A stretch of 64,000 nt of DNA from Runella salmonicolor (GTDB lineage Bacteria > Bacteroidota > Bacteroidia > Cytophagales > Spirosomataceae), in the NCBI RefSeq assembly GCF_024158025.1, contig NZ_JAMZEL010000001.1:62001-126000 (forward strand). Reading direction: 5' to 3'. A program made the position numbers and the translations under genes. Positions within the stretch are counted from its first letter, which is position 1. Each line of letters begins with the position of its first letter. The notes under the pieces are model-generated. The model was not told the origin of the DNA. It made no database searches and was given only the letters and a program-made list of their open reading frames with translations. Below are positions 32,952-41,751 of the stretch, piece after piece.

Positions 32952-33764
32952 CTAGTTCTTCACCATTGCAAGCTCCGCAATCAATTGTTCCAATACCTTA
33001 GCCACGCCGTTTTCATCGTTTGATTCGGCCCTAAAACGCGCCGCTTGTTTGATGTCGGGATGGGCATTGTCCATAGCGTACGAAAAATAGGCCTGCTGCA
33101 TCATTTCCAAGTCATTGAGGTAATCGCCAAAGACCATGGTTTCGGCCGCCGAGATACCGTGCAATTGCTGAAGTACGTTCATCGCTTTGCCTTTATTGGC
33201 CAAGTTATGCGACAAATCAAGCCAAATTCCTGCCGAGACCTTTACTTTAATTTCATCTTCCCACGCCTTAAAGTGCGGATAACTATTGGCCGCTGAGCCA
33301 TCCAAATCACAGATACTCACTTTCAGGCATTCATCATCCACTACTTCCAGCAAATTCTCCACTACCTCGTAGCGTTCAAAATACTTGGTCAATTGCGCCC
33401 AAAAGGCGGGCTCGGTGTTTTCGACGTAGGCTTTTTTCTTACCGCAAAAAATAGGGTATGCGTTTGGGATGGGTCGGGAAGTCAGAATTAGCGAATCAAC
33501 AATTTCTCTTTGCAGCGGTTGGACATACAGTTCTTGATTTTGGTAAACGACATAACTACCGTTTTCGGCCACGAAAATCACATCACCTTTAACGGGTTCA
33601 AACTGTTTTTGAAGATTGAAATACTGGCGTCCGCTGGCCGCTACAAAACGAATACCGTGGACTTTAAGGGTCGCTAAAATGGGGTAGATGGCGGGGTTTA
33701 ACTCTCCTTTAGAGTTCAGCAACGTACCGTCCATGTCGGTAGCCACTAATTTTATATCTTTCAT
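32952..33764 (-). CDS. Cof-type HAD-IIB phosphatase
   Basis: A 270-residue cytoplasmic phosphatase of the Cof family. HAD motif I is VATDMDGTLLNSKG; motif IV is VFGDYLNDLEMMQQA, where the usual GDxxND keeps its Asp residues. The cap domain between them is of type IIB. Such enzymes dephosphorylate sugar phosphates or riboflavin precursors. ATG at 33764 gives the standard start; the longer frame is not supported. Confidence 0.88.
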   Translation of the reverse strand: MKDIKLVATDMDGTLLNSKGELNPAIYPILATLKVHGIRFVAASGRQYFNLQKQFEPVKGDVIFVAENGSYVVYQNQELYVQPLQREIVDSLILTSRPIPNAYPIFCGKKKAYVENTEPAFWAQLTKYFERYEVVENLLEVVDDECLKVSICDLDGSAANSYPHFKAWEDEIKVKVSAGIWLDLSHNLANKGKAMNVLQQLHGISAAETMVFGDYLNDLEMMQQAYFSYAMDNAHPDIKQAARFRAESNDENGVAKVLEQLIAELAMVKN

Positions 33765-33870
33765 ATACGACAAATGATGTATCCCAAAATTGCACAATTT
33801 CTTGCGTAGGAACGTGTTTTTATGGAATATATACCATTTAATCGCAAGATATTTTTATTCTATCAATCCG

Positions 33871-34935
33871 TCACATCCAACCTCGCCGCCTAAAATAAAT
33901 CAACAATCCTCCTGCCAACACCGCCATGCCACCAAGGGTATAAAAATATCCGTTTGGCTGACGCAATTCTGGCATATTGTCGAAGTTCATGCCGTAGATT
34001 CCAACGATAAACGTGAGGGGCATAAAAACCGCCGAATAAATAGTGAGGGTTTTCATGACGGTATTCATGCGTGAGCTAAGCGTGGAATAGTGAATATCAA
34101 TTAACCCTGTCAATAATTCACGGTTGGAGTCAATGGTTTCGATGGCAGTAATGACGTGGTCGTGCACATCGCGGAAATACGGGAACGTACTTTTGCCAAT
34201 GAGTTTGGAATTTTCGCGCAGGCCCTGGCTCAGCATATCACGCAATGGCAATACGTACTTGCGCATGAGGGTAAGCTGGCGCTTCATGCTATACAGTTCG
34301 CTGATGGGATCCTTGTGTTTTCCAGCCAAAATCAGCCCTTCCAGTTCTTCCAACTCCTCGCTCATACGTTCAAGGATTTCGAGGTAGTTATCCACAATCA
34401 AATCAATCAATGAAAACAGCAGATAATCCGCCCCGTTGCGGCGCGTTTTTCCAACCGATGCTTTGATTCTGTCCAAAACGGGGCCAAAAATATCGCCTGT
34501 GCGTTTTTCCTGAAACGAAATCAGGTAATTGCTACCCAACAAAAAACTCACGTGCTCCGCTTCGATTTCTCCCGCCTCATCTCGCCAATAAAGCATTTTG
34601 AGGGACACAAACACGTAGGTTTCGTTGAAAAACTCAATCTTGGGCTTTTGCCGGGTATTCATGATGTCTTCCAACAAAAGCGGATGAATATTGTGCAACT
34701 GCCCCACGGCCTCAATGACGCCCGACTCGTGAATCCCATCCACATCTAGCCAGCTGATGTAGGGTTTATCGCCCGAAATCTGGCAATCTTTGATTTGTTT
34801 GATGGTGTGTTGCTCGTGGTATTGCTCGTTGTATTTAACGATTTTAAGGGTGGTATCTTTTGCCACTTCTGGCCCCACATACACCAATGTACCAGGAGAA
34901 AGGCCAAACGTAGAGGTATTGGGTGGGGGTGTCAT
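33871..34935 (-). CDS. corA: CorA-family magnesium/cobalt transporter
   Basis: A 354-residue protein with a large soluble N-terminal domain, a long helix, and two C-terminal membrane helices carrying the signature GIYGMNF (GMN motif) after TIYSAVFMPLTFIV. CorA forms pentamers that let Mg2+ or other divalent ions enter. The C-terminus ends in FRRRGWM, consistent with a cytoplasmic tail. Adjacent genes give no clue about regulation. Confidence 0.95.
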   Translation of the reverse strand: MTPPPNTSTFGLSPGTLVYVGPEVAKDTTLKIVKYNEQYHEQHTIKQIKDCQISGDKPYISWLDVDGIHESGVIEAVGQLHNIHPLLLEDIMNTRQKPKIEFFNETYVFVSLKMLYWRDEAGEIEAEHVSFLLGSNYLISFQEKRTGDIFGPVLDRIKASVGKTRRNGADYLLFSLIDLIVDNYLEILERMSEELEELEGLILAGKHKDPISELYSMKRQLTLMRKYVLPLRDMLSQGLRENSKLIGKSTFPYFRDVHDHVITAIETIDSNRELLTGLIDIHYSTLSSRMNTVMKTLTIYSAVFMPLTFIVGIYGMNFDNMPELRQPNGYFYTLGGMAVLAGGLLIYFRRRGWM

Positions 34936-34985
34936 GGGTTGTTGATTTGTGGTTTTCGGTCGCCGATTTTAGTAGGTGAATGTTA

Positions 34986-35768
34986 CTATTGAGCCATCAA
35001 TCGCAGCACTTTTTCTATGTCTTCGGGCGTGTCGATGCAATGACTTTCGTAGGACGTAAGCCCCATTTTGATTTTAAAACCGTTTTGAATCCAACGCAAC
35101 TGCTCCAACGATTCGGCTTTTTCTAAACTAGAAACGGGCAGTTTGGTAATTTTCTCCAAAATATCGGACCGGTACGCATACATTCCCACCTGACGATAAT
35201 AAGTGTGGTGCTGATGCCATTCTTTGGGGTCAACTCCTTTCAGAAAAGGCAATACCTGACGGCTGAAATATATGGCTTCAAAATTCTGATTCACAATCAC
35301 TTTAGCCTCCCCCACATCAAAAAGCACCTCATGGTCGCTCACGGGAATCATCTGCGAAGCCAACTCTACACTCCCGTCCAAAACCGCTCCCAACTCATCA
35401 ATCTGCTCAGGTGCCACGAAGGGTTCATCGCCTTGAATGTTGATGATGTAATGGGTTTCGGGTTTGGAGTTCACGGTTGTTTCTGAATTTTTAAACTGTA
35501 AACCGTGAACTGTAAACTGATACGCCTCCCAACACCGGTCGGTGCCACTTGGGTGGTCGGGGTGAGTCATAACGGCCTTACCACCAAACGCTTGTACGTG
35601 TTGGAGGATGCGCTCATCGTCGGTAGCGACAATCACTTCCGACAGGCATTTGGCCTGCGACGCCTGCTCATACACGCGCTGAATCATGCTTTTGCCCTGA
35701 ATATCAATGAGGGGTTTGCCCGGAAAACGCGTCGAAGCGTAGCGAGCGGGAATAATACCGATAATCAT
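34986..35768 (-). CDS. kdsB: 3-deoxy-manno-octulosonate cytidylyltransferase with an in-frame insertion
   Basis: CMP-Kdo synthetase for lipopolysaccharide (or related outer-membrane glycan) synthesis. The 260-residue protein shows the start MIIGIIPARYASTRFPGKPL, the motif HPSGTDRCWEA and IINIQGDEPFVAP. Between EA and IINIQGDEP there are about 25 residues, against roughly 10 in family members I recall. The extra DNA (around 35461-35522) holds a 10-bp inverted repeat and a direct repeat. The frame is intact, so the enzyme may still work with a longer loop. Confidence 0.92.
   Translation of the reverse strand: MIIGIIPARYASTRFPGKPLIDIQGKSMIQRVYEQASQAKCLSEVIVATDDERILQHVQAFGGKAVMTHPDHPSGTDRCWEAYQFTVHGLQFKNSETTVNSKPETHYIINIQGDEPFVAPEQIDELGAVLDGSVELASQMIPVSDHEVLFDVGEAKVIVNQNFEAIYFSRQVLPFLKGVDPKEWHQHHTYYRQVGMYAYRSDILEKITKLPVSSLEKAESLEQLRWIQNGFKIKMGLTSYESHCIDTPEDIEKVLRLMAQ
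35469..35510. repeat. 10-bp inverted repeat inside kdsB
   Basis: GTTCACGGTT (35469-35478) and AACCGTGAAC (35501-35510) are perfect complements, 22 nt apart; next to the second arm a 9-base direct repeat TTTACAGTT occurs twice on the minus strand. This low-complexity DNA sits in-frame within a conserved gene. Confidence 0.7.
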
Positions 35769-35941
35769 TTCACAACTTTGTTAGAACTGCGAAGTACGGA
35801 AAATTACCGCAAAATCTCTTTACAACTAGGGTAAAATCGGTGATTAGGGCGTAGTTACAGGTATTGAAAGTGTGCCCAAACAAGTAGAAGCATGAGTTTT
35901 AATTACGTAAGAAATGTTGCTGGAATACCCCAACATCGCTA

Positions 35942-36529
35942 TCACGCAAAGACACTCAATTCCAATTCAAAACCAGGCAGCACCTCTTCGCCTGACACCT
36001 TCCCTGCTGAAAACGGTACCCGCTCCACCGTTCCGTTTTGGCGATATATCCACACTTCTTGGCCCGCCAAATCAATCAGCCAACCCAATCGTACGCCATT
36101 TTGAATGTAGGCATTCATTTTGAGTTGGAGCTTCGGGAGACTGTCGGTTTTGGAGCGAAGCTCGGCCACAAAATCGGGGGCGATGTGGGCAAACTGATTT
36201 TTTTCACTTTCGGGCAACGCGTCAAAACGGGCTTTCAGAATAAAAGATGCATCAGGGGCTCGCATAGAACCGTCGGCAAACGTAAACCCCGCCGACGAAC
36301 TGAACGTATAGCCTAAATTGGAAGAGTGGTTCCACAATTCGAGAATGAACAAGAGCTTATTCTCGTAAAAACCTGAAAGTGTATTGGTTGGTGACATAAT
36401 AATAATATTCCCGTCGGCATCTCGTTCGATGTTGAGTTCGTCGTTCATGCGACAAAACGCCAAAAACGCGGCATCATCCCACCGAATTTCGTCGGGAAGC
36501 CTGAGTACGTATTCATCCAATGCGACCAT
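35942..36529 (-). CDS. Uma2 family protein (PD-(D/E)XK nuclease fold)
   Basis: A 195-residue Uma2 protein, the most divergent of the four here. Motifs: RAPDASFILKARFDALPES, IAPDFVAELRSKTDSLPKLQ and a later LGWLIDLAGQEV. The ATG at 36529 (MVALDEYVLRL) matches the length of the other copies; the frame runs 15 codons further to a TTG. It is divergent from leuS. Confidence 0.82.
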   Translation of the reverse strand: MVALDEYVLRLPDEIRWDDAAFLAFCRMNDELNIERDADGNIIIMSPTNTLSGFYENKLLFILELWNHSSNLGYTFSSSAGFTFADGSMRAPDASFILKARFDALPESEKNQFAHIAPDFVAELRSKTDSLPKLQLKMNAYIQNGVRLGWLIDLAGQEVWIYRQNGTVERVPFSAGKVSGEEVLPGFELELSVFA

Positions 36530-36598
36530 AATCTCTGACCGTTTTTTATTCAAAAATAACAATTTCAGCCCCAAAACCCAAAAGTCATTGAAAAGCCG

Positions 36599-36606
36599 TA
36601 ATTTTG
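36599..36606 (+). promoter_or_regulatory. putative -7 element (TAATTTTG) of leuS
   Basis: Exact TAnnTTTG, giving a leader of about 100 nt. No -33 TTTG at the expected spacing. Confidence 0.4.
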
Positions 36607-36678
36607 CACCCTAATTAACACAATTGTCTATTGTTGTCAGTGATTTTGAGGGAATTAGTTAAGTATTTAAGCCATTCT

Positions 36679-36699
36679 CACTACTCACTGCTCACTACT
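36679..36699. repeat. three tandem 7-bp repeats before leuS
   Basis: CACTACT, CACTGCT, CACTACT (36679-36685, 36686-36692, 36693-36699), 11 nt before the leuS ATG. Confidence 0.65.
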
Positions 36700-36710
36700 G
36701 AATACTAACT

Positions 36711-39665
36711 ATGGAATACAATCACCGCGAAATTGAAAAAAAATGGCAGCAGTTTTGGGAAAACAACCAAACCTACAAAACTGATATTGACCACAATAAG
36801 CCCAAGTACTACGTCCTCGACATGTTTCCTTATCCTTCGGGAGCCGGACTGCATGTAGGGCACCCGCTGGGCTACATTGCTTCTGACATTATTTCGCGTT
36901 ATAAAAGACTCAAAGGCTTTAACGTGCTGCATCCGATGGGCTTCGACAGCTTTGGGCTTCCTGCCGAGCAGTATGCCATCCAAACGGGTCAGCACCCTGC
37001 CATAACGACCGAGCAAAACATCAGTACGTTTATCAGTCAAATGAAAAACATCGGTTTCAGCTACGACTGGAGCCGCGAAGTCCGCACGTCTGACCCCAAT
37101 TATTACAAATGGACGCAGTGGATTTTCATGCAACTGTTCAACCATTATTACGACAAAGACGCCGACAAAGCCCTGCCCATCAATCACTTGGTTGCGCAGT
37201 TTGAAAAAGGAGGCTCCGCCGCAGTCAATGCCGTTTGCGACGAAGAAACGCCTGAATTTACCGCCGAAGACTGGAACGCCATGAGCGAAAAGGAGCAGCA
37301 AATCCTGCTGTTGAAATACCGCTTTACCTTCCCCGAAGAATCTTACGTCAACTGGTGCCCGGGCTTAGGAACGGTATTGTCCAACGACGAAGTAAAAGAC
37401 GGTGTTTCGGAGCGCGGGGGCTTTCCGGTGGAGCGTAAATTGATGAAACAGTGGGCTATGCGCATCACCGCCTACGCCGACCGCCTGTTGACCGGCTTAG
37501 ACACCATCGACTGGCCCGAACCCTTGAAAGAGCAACAACGCAACTGGATTGGAAAAAGCGTAGGAGCAAGTGTGAAGTTTAAAGTAGCCAGTGAAAACAG
37601 CGATGCCCTTAACATCGAGGTGTTTACCACCCGCGTGGACACCATCTACGGCGTTAGCTTCATGGTGCTGGCTCCCGAGCACGAATGGGCGTTGGAATTG
37701 ACCACTCCTGAGCAAAAAGAGGCCGTCGAAACCTACATCAAATGGGCCGCCAGCCGCAGCGAAGTAGACCGCATGGCCGAAAAGAAAGTGACGGGCGTGT
37801 TTACGGGCAGCTATTGCATCAATCCGTTGAGCGAAGAAAAAGTACCCATTTTCTTGGCCGATTACGTGTTGGCAGGCTACGGAACGGGGGCCGTTATGGG
37901 CGTACCTTCGGGCGACCAGCGCGACTGGAACTTCGCCACAAACTTTGGTTTGCCGATTGTCCCGATTTTGGACAGCCAGAAAGACATTGATCAACAAGCC
38001 GATAACACCAAAGAAGGGACTTACATCAACTCGGGCATCATCAACGGTATGACCTACAAAAAGGCCACCGATACGTTGATTGGCTGGTTGGAAGAGCGCA
38101 AATTGGGCAAAGGAAAAGTGCAATATCGCCTGCGTAATGCCGTTTTTAGCCGTCAGCGCTACTGGGGCGAGCCGGTGCCCGTTTATTTTAAAGATGATGT
38201 TCCTTATCTGATTGATGAAAGTGAATTGCCTTTAGAATTGCCCAAAATCGATAAATATCTCCCCACCGAAACGGGCGAGCCGCCACTGGGCCGCGCCGAA
38301 GGCTGGAAATATAAAAATGAATACGAATACGAATTGAGCACCATGCCTGGCTGGGCTGGCTCCTCGTGGTATTGGTACCGCTACATGGACCCGCAAAACA
38401 ACGACGCTTTTGCCTCCAAAGAGGCCATCGATTATTGGCAGCGCGTTGACTTTTATTTGGGCGGCTCCGAGCACGCCACGGGACACTTGCTATACAGCCG
38501 TTTTTGGAATAAATTCCTGAAAGACCTGGGCCTCGTACCGCACGAAGAGTTTGCGGCTAAGCTATTGAATCAGGGCATGATTCAGGGGGTTACTGAATTT
38601 GCTTATTGCCTAAAAAGGGAAAGTTTTATATATAAAGAACAAATTGAAGGTAAAGAACTTGTAATACCAACCTTGCATGGAAATGAAGGCATAATTTCTG
38701 CAGATGAAATTGAAGAATTATTTTTTAGTGGTGATATGATTGAGGAATTAAAGAGTAAATATCCATCATTTGAGTTTTATGTACAGCGTTTACCTATTAA
38801 CCATATTACGAATAATACAGTAAACGTAGAAAGTTTAATCAGTAAAAATCCATTTCGTTTTAAATCATCAATTTTTGTAGTTAAAAATGGATGGTGGTAT
38901 GCTGGAGGGGGGCAACCCAAATTTAGTAATTCTATTTTAGAGCCAGCAAAGTTTTTGACATATTCAGAAGTTGAAAAAATGTCAAAGTCAAAACTAAACG
39001 TCGTCAATCCTGATGATATCATTGAGAAATACGGGGCTGATACGCTGCGTATGTACGAAATGTTTTTAGGGCCGTTGACCGATGCCAAACCCTGGAACAT
39101 GAACGGCATCAGCGGTACGTTCAACTTCCTGCGTAAATTCTGGCGGTTGTTTTTTGAAGACCAGAGCGGCAAACAAAAATGGACCGATGCCGAGCCGACC
39201 GCCGAGGAGTTGAAGGTATTGCACCGCACCATCAAACGCGTGGAAGAAGACATCGAGCGGCTTTCGTTCAATACCGTCGTGTCTACGTTTATGATTGCAG
39301 TCAATGATTTGAGCGATTTGAAATGCCACAAAAAAGCGATTTTACAAGATATGCTTATTTTGTTGGCGCCGTATGCCCCGCATATTACCGAAGAATTGTG
39401 GGTGGCATTGGGCAATGAAGCGGGTACTATTTCGGCGGCGTCATTCCCTGTTTTCAATCCTAAATACTTGGAAGAAAGCGCATTTGAATATCCGATTCAA
39501 ATCAATGGCAAAGTGCGCGCCAACATTCCGTTCCCCGTAGATATGTCCAAAGAAGATATTGAGCAGGGCGTATTGGCCAACGAAACGGTACAGAAATGGC
39601 TCGAAGGCAAAGCCCCTAAAAAAGTGGTAGTAGTGCCAAAACGAATTGTCAACGTCGTGTTGTAA
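36711..39665 (+). CDS. leuS: leucine--tRNA ligase with an AT-rich divergent segment
   Basis: Class I synthetase of 984 residues, charging tRNA-Leu. The HIGH-like motif (PYPSGAGLHVGHPLGY) and KMSKS (EKMSKSKLNVVNPDD) are present, and the CP1 editing domain lies between (about 225-420). Two features are unusual. From about residue 627 to 755 the sequence departs from the usual LeuRS block, although LPINHITNNTVNVESL and FVVKNGWWYAGG look like distant counterparts; in DNA this stretch (about 38595-38990) is 29% GC in the rows I counted, against 53-63% in flanking rows. The last 111 bases are duplicated downstream. Frame and catalytic motifs are intact, so it is likely functional. Confidence 0.95.
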   Translation: MEYNHREIEKKWQQFWENNQTYKTDIDHNKPKYYVLDMFPYPSGAGLHVGHPLGYIASDIISRYKRLKGFNVLHPMGFDSFGLPAEQYAIQTGQHPAITTEQNISTFISQMKNIGFSYDWSREVRTSDPNYYKWTQWIFMQLFNHYYDKDADKALPINHLVAQFEKGGSAAVNAVCDEETPEFTAEDWNAMSEKEQQILLLKYRFTFPEESYVNWCPGLGTVLSNDEVKDGVSERGGFPVERKLMKQWAMRITAYADRLLTGLDTIDWPEPLKEQQRNWIGKSVGASVKFKVASENSDALNIEVFTTRVDTIYGVSFMVLAPEHEWALELTTPEQKEAVETYIKWAASRSEVDRMAEKKVTGVFTGSYCINPLSEEKVPIFLADYVLAGYGTGAVMGVPSGDQRDWNFATNFGLPIVPILDSQKDIDQQADNTKEGTYINSGIINGMTYKKATDTLIGWLEERKLGKGKVQYRLRNAVFSRQRYWGEPVPVYFKDDVPYLIDESELPLELPKIDKYLPTETGEPPLGRAEGWKYKNEYEYELSTMPGWAGSSWYWYRYMDPQNNDAFASKEAIDYWQRVDFYLGGSEHATGHLLYSRFWNKFLKDLGLVPHEEFAAKLLNQGMIQGVTEFAYCLKRESFIYKEQIEGKELVIPTLHGNEGIISADEIEELFFSGDMIEELKSKYPSFEFYVQRLPINHITNNTVNVESLISKNPFRFKSSIFVVKNGWWYAGGGQPKFSNSILEPAKFLTYSEVEKMSKSKLNVVNPDDIIEKYGADTLRMYEMFLGPLTDAKPWNMNGISGTFNFLRKFWRLFFEDQSGKQKWTDAEPTAEELKVLHRTIKRVEEDIERLSFNTVVSTFMIAVNDLSDLKCHKKAILQDMLILLAPYAPHITEELWVALGNEAGTISAASFPVFNPKYLEESAFEYPIQINGKVRANIPFPVDMSKEDIEQGVLANETVQKWLEGKAPKKVVVVPKRIVNVVL
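38595..38990 (+). other. AT-rich, divergent segment inside leuS
   Basis: Four 60-base rows (38701-38940) hold 70 G or C of 240 (29%), against 32 of 60 at 38461-38520 and 38 of 60 at 39181-39240. Codon use is correspondingly AT-biased. The segment corresponds to residues about 629-760, between GMIQG and KMSKS. Boundaries are approximate. A recombined or inserted block from a lower-GC donor would explain it. Confidence 0.7.
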
Positions 39666-39670
39666 ACATC

Positions 39671-39703
39671 AACGTCGGCAAGGTTTTGAACCTTGCCGAC
39701 GTT
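39671..39703. terminator. leuS terminator hairpin, first copy
   Basis: Perfect 15-bp stem, arms 39671-39685 and 39689-39703, loop TTG. Right after the leuS stop. Confidence 0.75.
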
Positions 39704-39714
39704 ACAAAATCATT

Positions 39715-39789
39715 CAGAAATGGCTCGAAGGCAAAGCCCCTAAAAAAGTGGTGGTTGTGCCAAAACGAATTGTCAACGTCGTGTTGTAA
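39715..39789 (+). pseudogene. duplicated leuS C-terminal fragment
   Basis: Encodes the same final 24 residues and stop (ending in a valine-rich tail, PKRIVNVVL) as leuS, but has no start and lies in another frame from leuS, so it is a non-coding remnant of the tandem duplication. The two silent differences from the real end imply that the copy is not brand new or came from a diverged allele. Confidence 0.8.
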
Positions 39790-39794
39790 ACATC

Positions 39795-39825
39795 AACGTC
39801 GGCAAGGTTTTGAACCTTGCCGACG
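39795..39825. terminator. leuS terminator hairpin, second copy
   Basis: Arms 39795-39809 and 39813-39825, loop TTG; 13 bp pair, the copy having lost the outermost pair positions. Confidence 0.6.
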
Positions 39826-39869
39826 CTATGGTAAATCATCATTTTCGGGCTGCTTGTTTGATAGCGTAT

Positions 39870-41324
39870 CTACTTTTTTTGATTCTCATGGCGGAATTTC
39901 TCCCTATTAGAACCTAACCAATATCTTTTATCTGCCAACCGTTTATCACGATACTTTTCGTAGTAATCGTTCGTCATTAAATCAAGTTGAAATTTGTACT
40001 TAAAACCAATGGTCGCTTGGGCATTTTTGTACAATTTACTTAGAAATACCTGAGAAAAATCTGACGCTTTGTATTTATTCAATGCGGTATTAGAGACTTT
40101 TTTTTCGTCAATCCATACCCCATAAACCTTTGCATCTTTGTAAGCTTCAAATTCTCTTTCGGTAGGAGTAATGCGAGGTAAAGGGCTTAAAGGCGGATTC
40201 ATTGCCCAGTTCTGTTTTAACTGCTGTTCTTTACTCATCGCCCTAAAAATTACCTCCAAACGTGCTCGGTCCGGCTCAGACGGCCTATCTAAACGATAAA
40301 TCTCTTTCCCATCTTTCCCCCCTCTTGTTAAATATTTTTCAACAATTTGCTGATATTCCTCCACCAATGCCTGCGAAACTCCGTCTTTATTGGATTCAGC
40401 TTCCTGAGCGGGTTTTGGAGTAACAGAGGGCGGTGTTTGTGCAAAGCTGATGTCGCTAAAAATAAAGACCAACGCTGAAAAAACGCATAAAGCTGTCGTT
40501 TGAAGCAAGTATGCACGCTTCGTTGAAGTGAATTTGTTCATCATTTTAAACCGTTTTTTGGTGAGGAGATAATTGAAAGAGCTCGCCAGTGTCACGCCGC
40601 TGTGTAGGCTTATTTTATGAAGTAATAAATACTGATACGCAGGTGGATTTCGGTGCGTTTTAATCACCCAATCATCCGCCAAAAATTCGTGATTAAGCCT
40701 AATCGCCCGACGATACAGCCACACGGCGGGATTCCACCAGCAAAACGCCAGAAAGATTTCTATAAATATGACATCCAACGTATGACGCTGACGGATATGC
40801 GCCTGTTCATGCTGTAGGATTTCGGCTTCTATTTCGTCGTTTTCAAATGCCCGGCGATTGACAAAAACATACTTACCGAAACTGTAAGGGGTATTATTCT
40901 GCGGTATCAATACCAAGTTCATTTCACCCATTTTCACGGTCGGATGGGTGAAAATCATTTGCCAAAAAGAATACAGATTTTTAGTAAAACGAAGCAGAAA
41001 GGCAAGGGTAATTACCCCATAAAGTCCCCACAGATACGTCGTCAAAGGCAGCGTATCTGTAACCGCTGAAATTGAAACGGGGTCATTGGGAGTAAGTGGC
41101 CCGGATTGAATGACGGTCGATAGTGTTGGCGTTTTTTCAACAACGGACGGGAGCGTTTCAACGGGCAATTCGTACGAAACAAGGGGAATAAACCCCGAAA
41201 ACAACAGGCTGAATAACAGGTAGAAGCGATTAAAAACAGGCATTTTTTCTTTTTCCAATACCAAATGATACAGAATCAGTAACAATGCCGAGCAGACGGC
41301 AAATTTGAAGAGATAAATGCTCAT
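39870..41324 (-). CDS. BlaR1/MecR1-type M56 metallopeptidase, membrane sensor
   Basis: A 484-residue membrane protein. Several N-terminal helices precede the zinc motif HEQAH (EILQHEQAHIRQRH) of family M56, followed by a helix near FAFCWWNPAVWLYRRA, with another conserved block LNHEFLADDW. In the BlaR1/MecR1 family this protein cleaves the cognate BlaI repressor when a signal arrives. The C-terminal roughly 210 residues, unlike the penicillin-binding domain of the classical sensors, show no beta-lactamase-like motif (no SxxK or KTG). So the signal is probably not a beta-lactam. Its start overlaps the stop of the BlaI-like gene by four bases. Confidence 0.88.
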   Translation of the reverse strand: MSIYLFKFAVCSALLLILYHLVLEKEKMPVFNRFYLLFSLLFSGFIPLVSYELPVETLPSVVEKTPTLSTVIQSGPLTPNDPVSISAVTDTLPLTTYLWGLYGVITLAFLLRFTKNLYSFWQMIFTHPTVKMGEMNLVLIPQNNTPYSFGKYVFVNRRAFENDEIEAEILQHEQAHIRQRHTLDVIFIEIFLAFCWWNPAVWLYRRAIRLNHEFLADDWVIKTHRNPPAYQYLLLHKISLHSGVTLASSFNYLLTKKRFKMMNKFTSTKRAYLLQTTALCVFSALVFIFSDISFAQTPPSVTPKPAQEAESNKDGVSQALVEEYQQIVEKYLTRGGKDGKEIYRLDRPSEPDRARLEVIFRAMSKEQQLKQNWAMNPPLSPLPRITPTEREFEAYKDAKVYGVWIDEKKVSNTALNKYKASDFSQVFLSKLYKNAQATIGFKYKFQLDLMTNDYYEKYRDKRLADKRYWLGSNREKFRHENQKK

Positions 41325-41692
41325 GGCTTTTTATGTTTAAGTTGTTCGTCAATCACTCGTTTCAAGTCCTCCAATTCCTCTTTGGTGAGGTCGGAGGTAT
41401 TTGTAAAAAAGGAGGCAAATTGCGCTACCGAATTCCCGAAGAAATTTTTAATGATGCCGCGAACGTGTTTAGAAAAATAATCCTCTTTGGAAACCAAGGC
41501 ATAATACTGCCGCGAATTTCCGAAAAGAGTATACCCAACAAAACCTTTTTCCTGCATCCGTTTGAGCAACGTAGCCACGGTAGTGGAGGCGGGTTTAGGG
41601 TCGGGCGAGGCATCAATTAGGTCTTTCATAAAGACCGTTCCCTGCTGCCAGATTACCTCCATTAATTGTTCTTCAGATTTAGAAAGTTGCAT
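41321..41692 (-). CDS. BlaI/MecI/CopY-family transcriptional repressor
   Basis: A 123-residue winged-helix repressor. The N-terminal domain begins LSKSEEQLMEVIWQQGTVFM, with recognition region KPASTTVATLLKRMQEKGFV, and the C-terminal half is the dimerisation/cleavage part. It pairs with the M56 protease gene by a four-base overlap, so the two act as sensor and repressor. A perfect 7-bp-arm dyad TTCTACA-AA-TGTAGAA at 41716-41731 lies on the predicted promoter, 24 nt before the ATG, and is the likely self-operator. Confidence 0.92.
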   Translation of the reverse strand: MQLSKSEEQLMEVIWQQGTVFMKDLIDASPDPKPASTTVATLLKRMQEKGFVGYTLFGNSRQYYALVSKEDYFSKHVRGIIKNFFGNSVAQFASFFTNTSDLTKEELEDLKRVIDEQLKHKKP

Positions 41693-41715
41693 ATGCTCTA
41701 CAATTTGATACTTTG

Positions 41716-41751
41716 TTCTACAAATGTAGAATATAAAAAATTCAAAGCAAA
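41716..41751 (-). promoter_or_regulatory. BlaI-type operator overlapping the blaI/blaR1 promoter
   Basis: Dyad TTCTACA-AA-TGTAGAA (41716-41731) contains the TACA/TGTA core of BlaI/MecI sites. On the minus strand TACATTTG (41721-41728) matches the -7 consensus exactly, and TTTG (41748-41751) lies 19 nt upstream, the ideal -33 spacing. Repressor binding would therefore block the -7 element directly. Confidence 0.8.

Larger units (their letters stand above)
39591..39825 (+). repeat. 111-bp tandem duplication of the leuS 3' end plus its terminator
   Basis: Bases 39591-39701 and 39715-39825 are identical except for two positions (both would be synonymous in valine codons GTA to GTG and GTA to GTT). 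The offset is 124 bp, so the second copy is out of frame with leuS. Confidence 0.9.
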
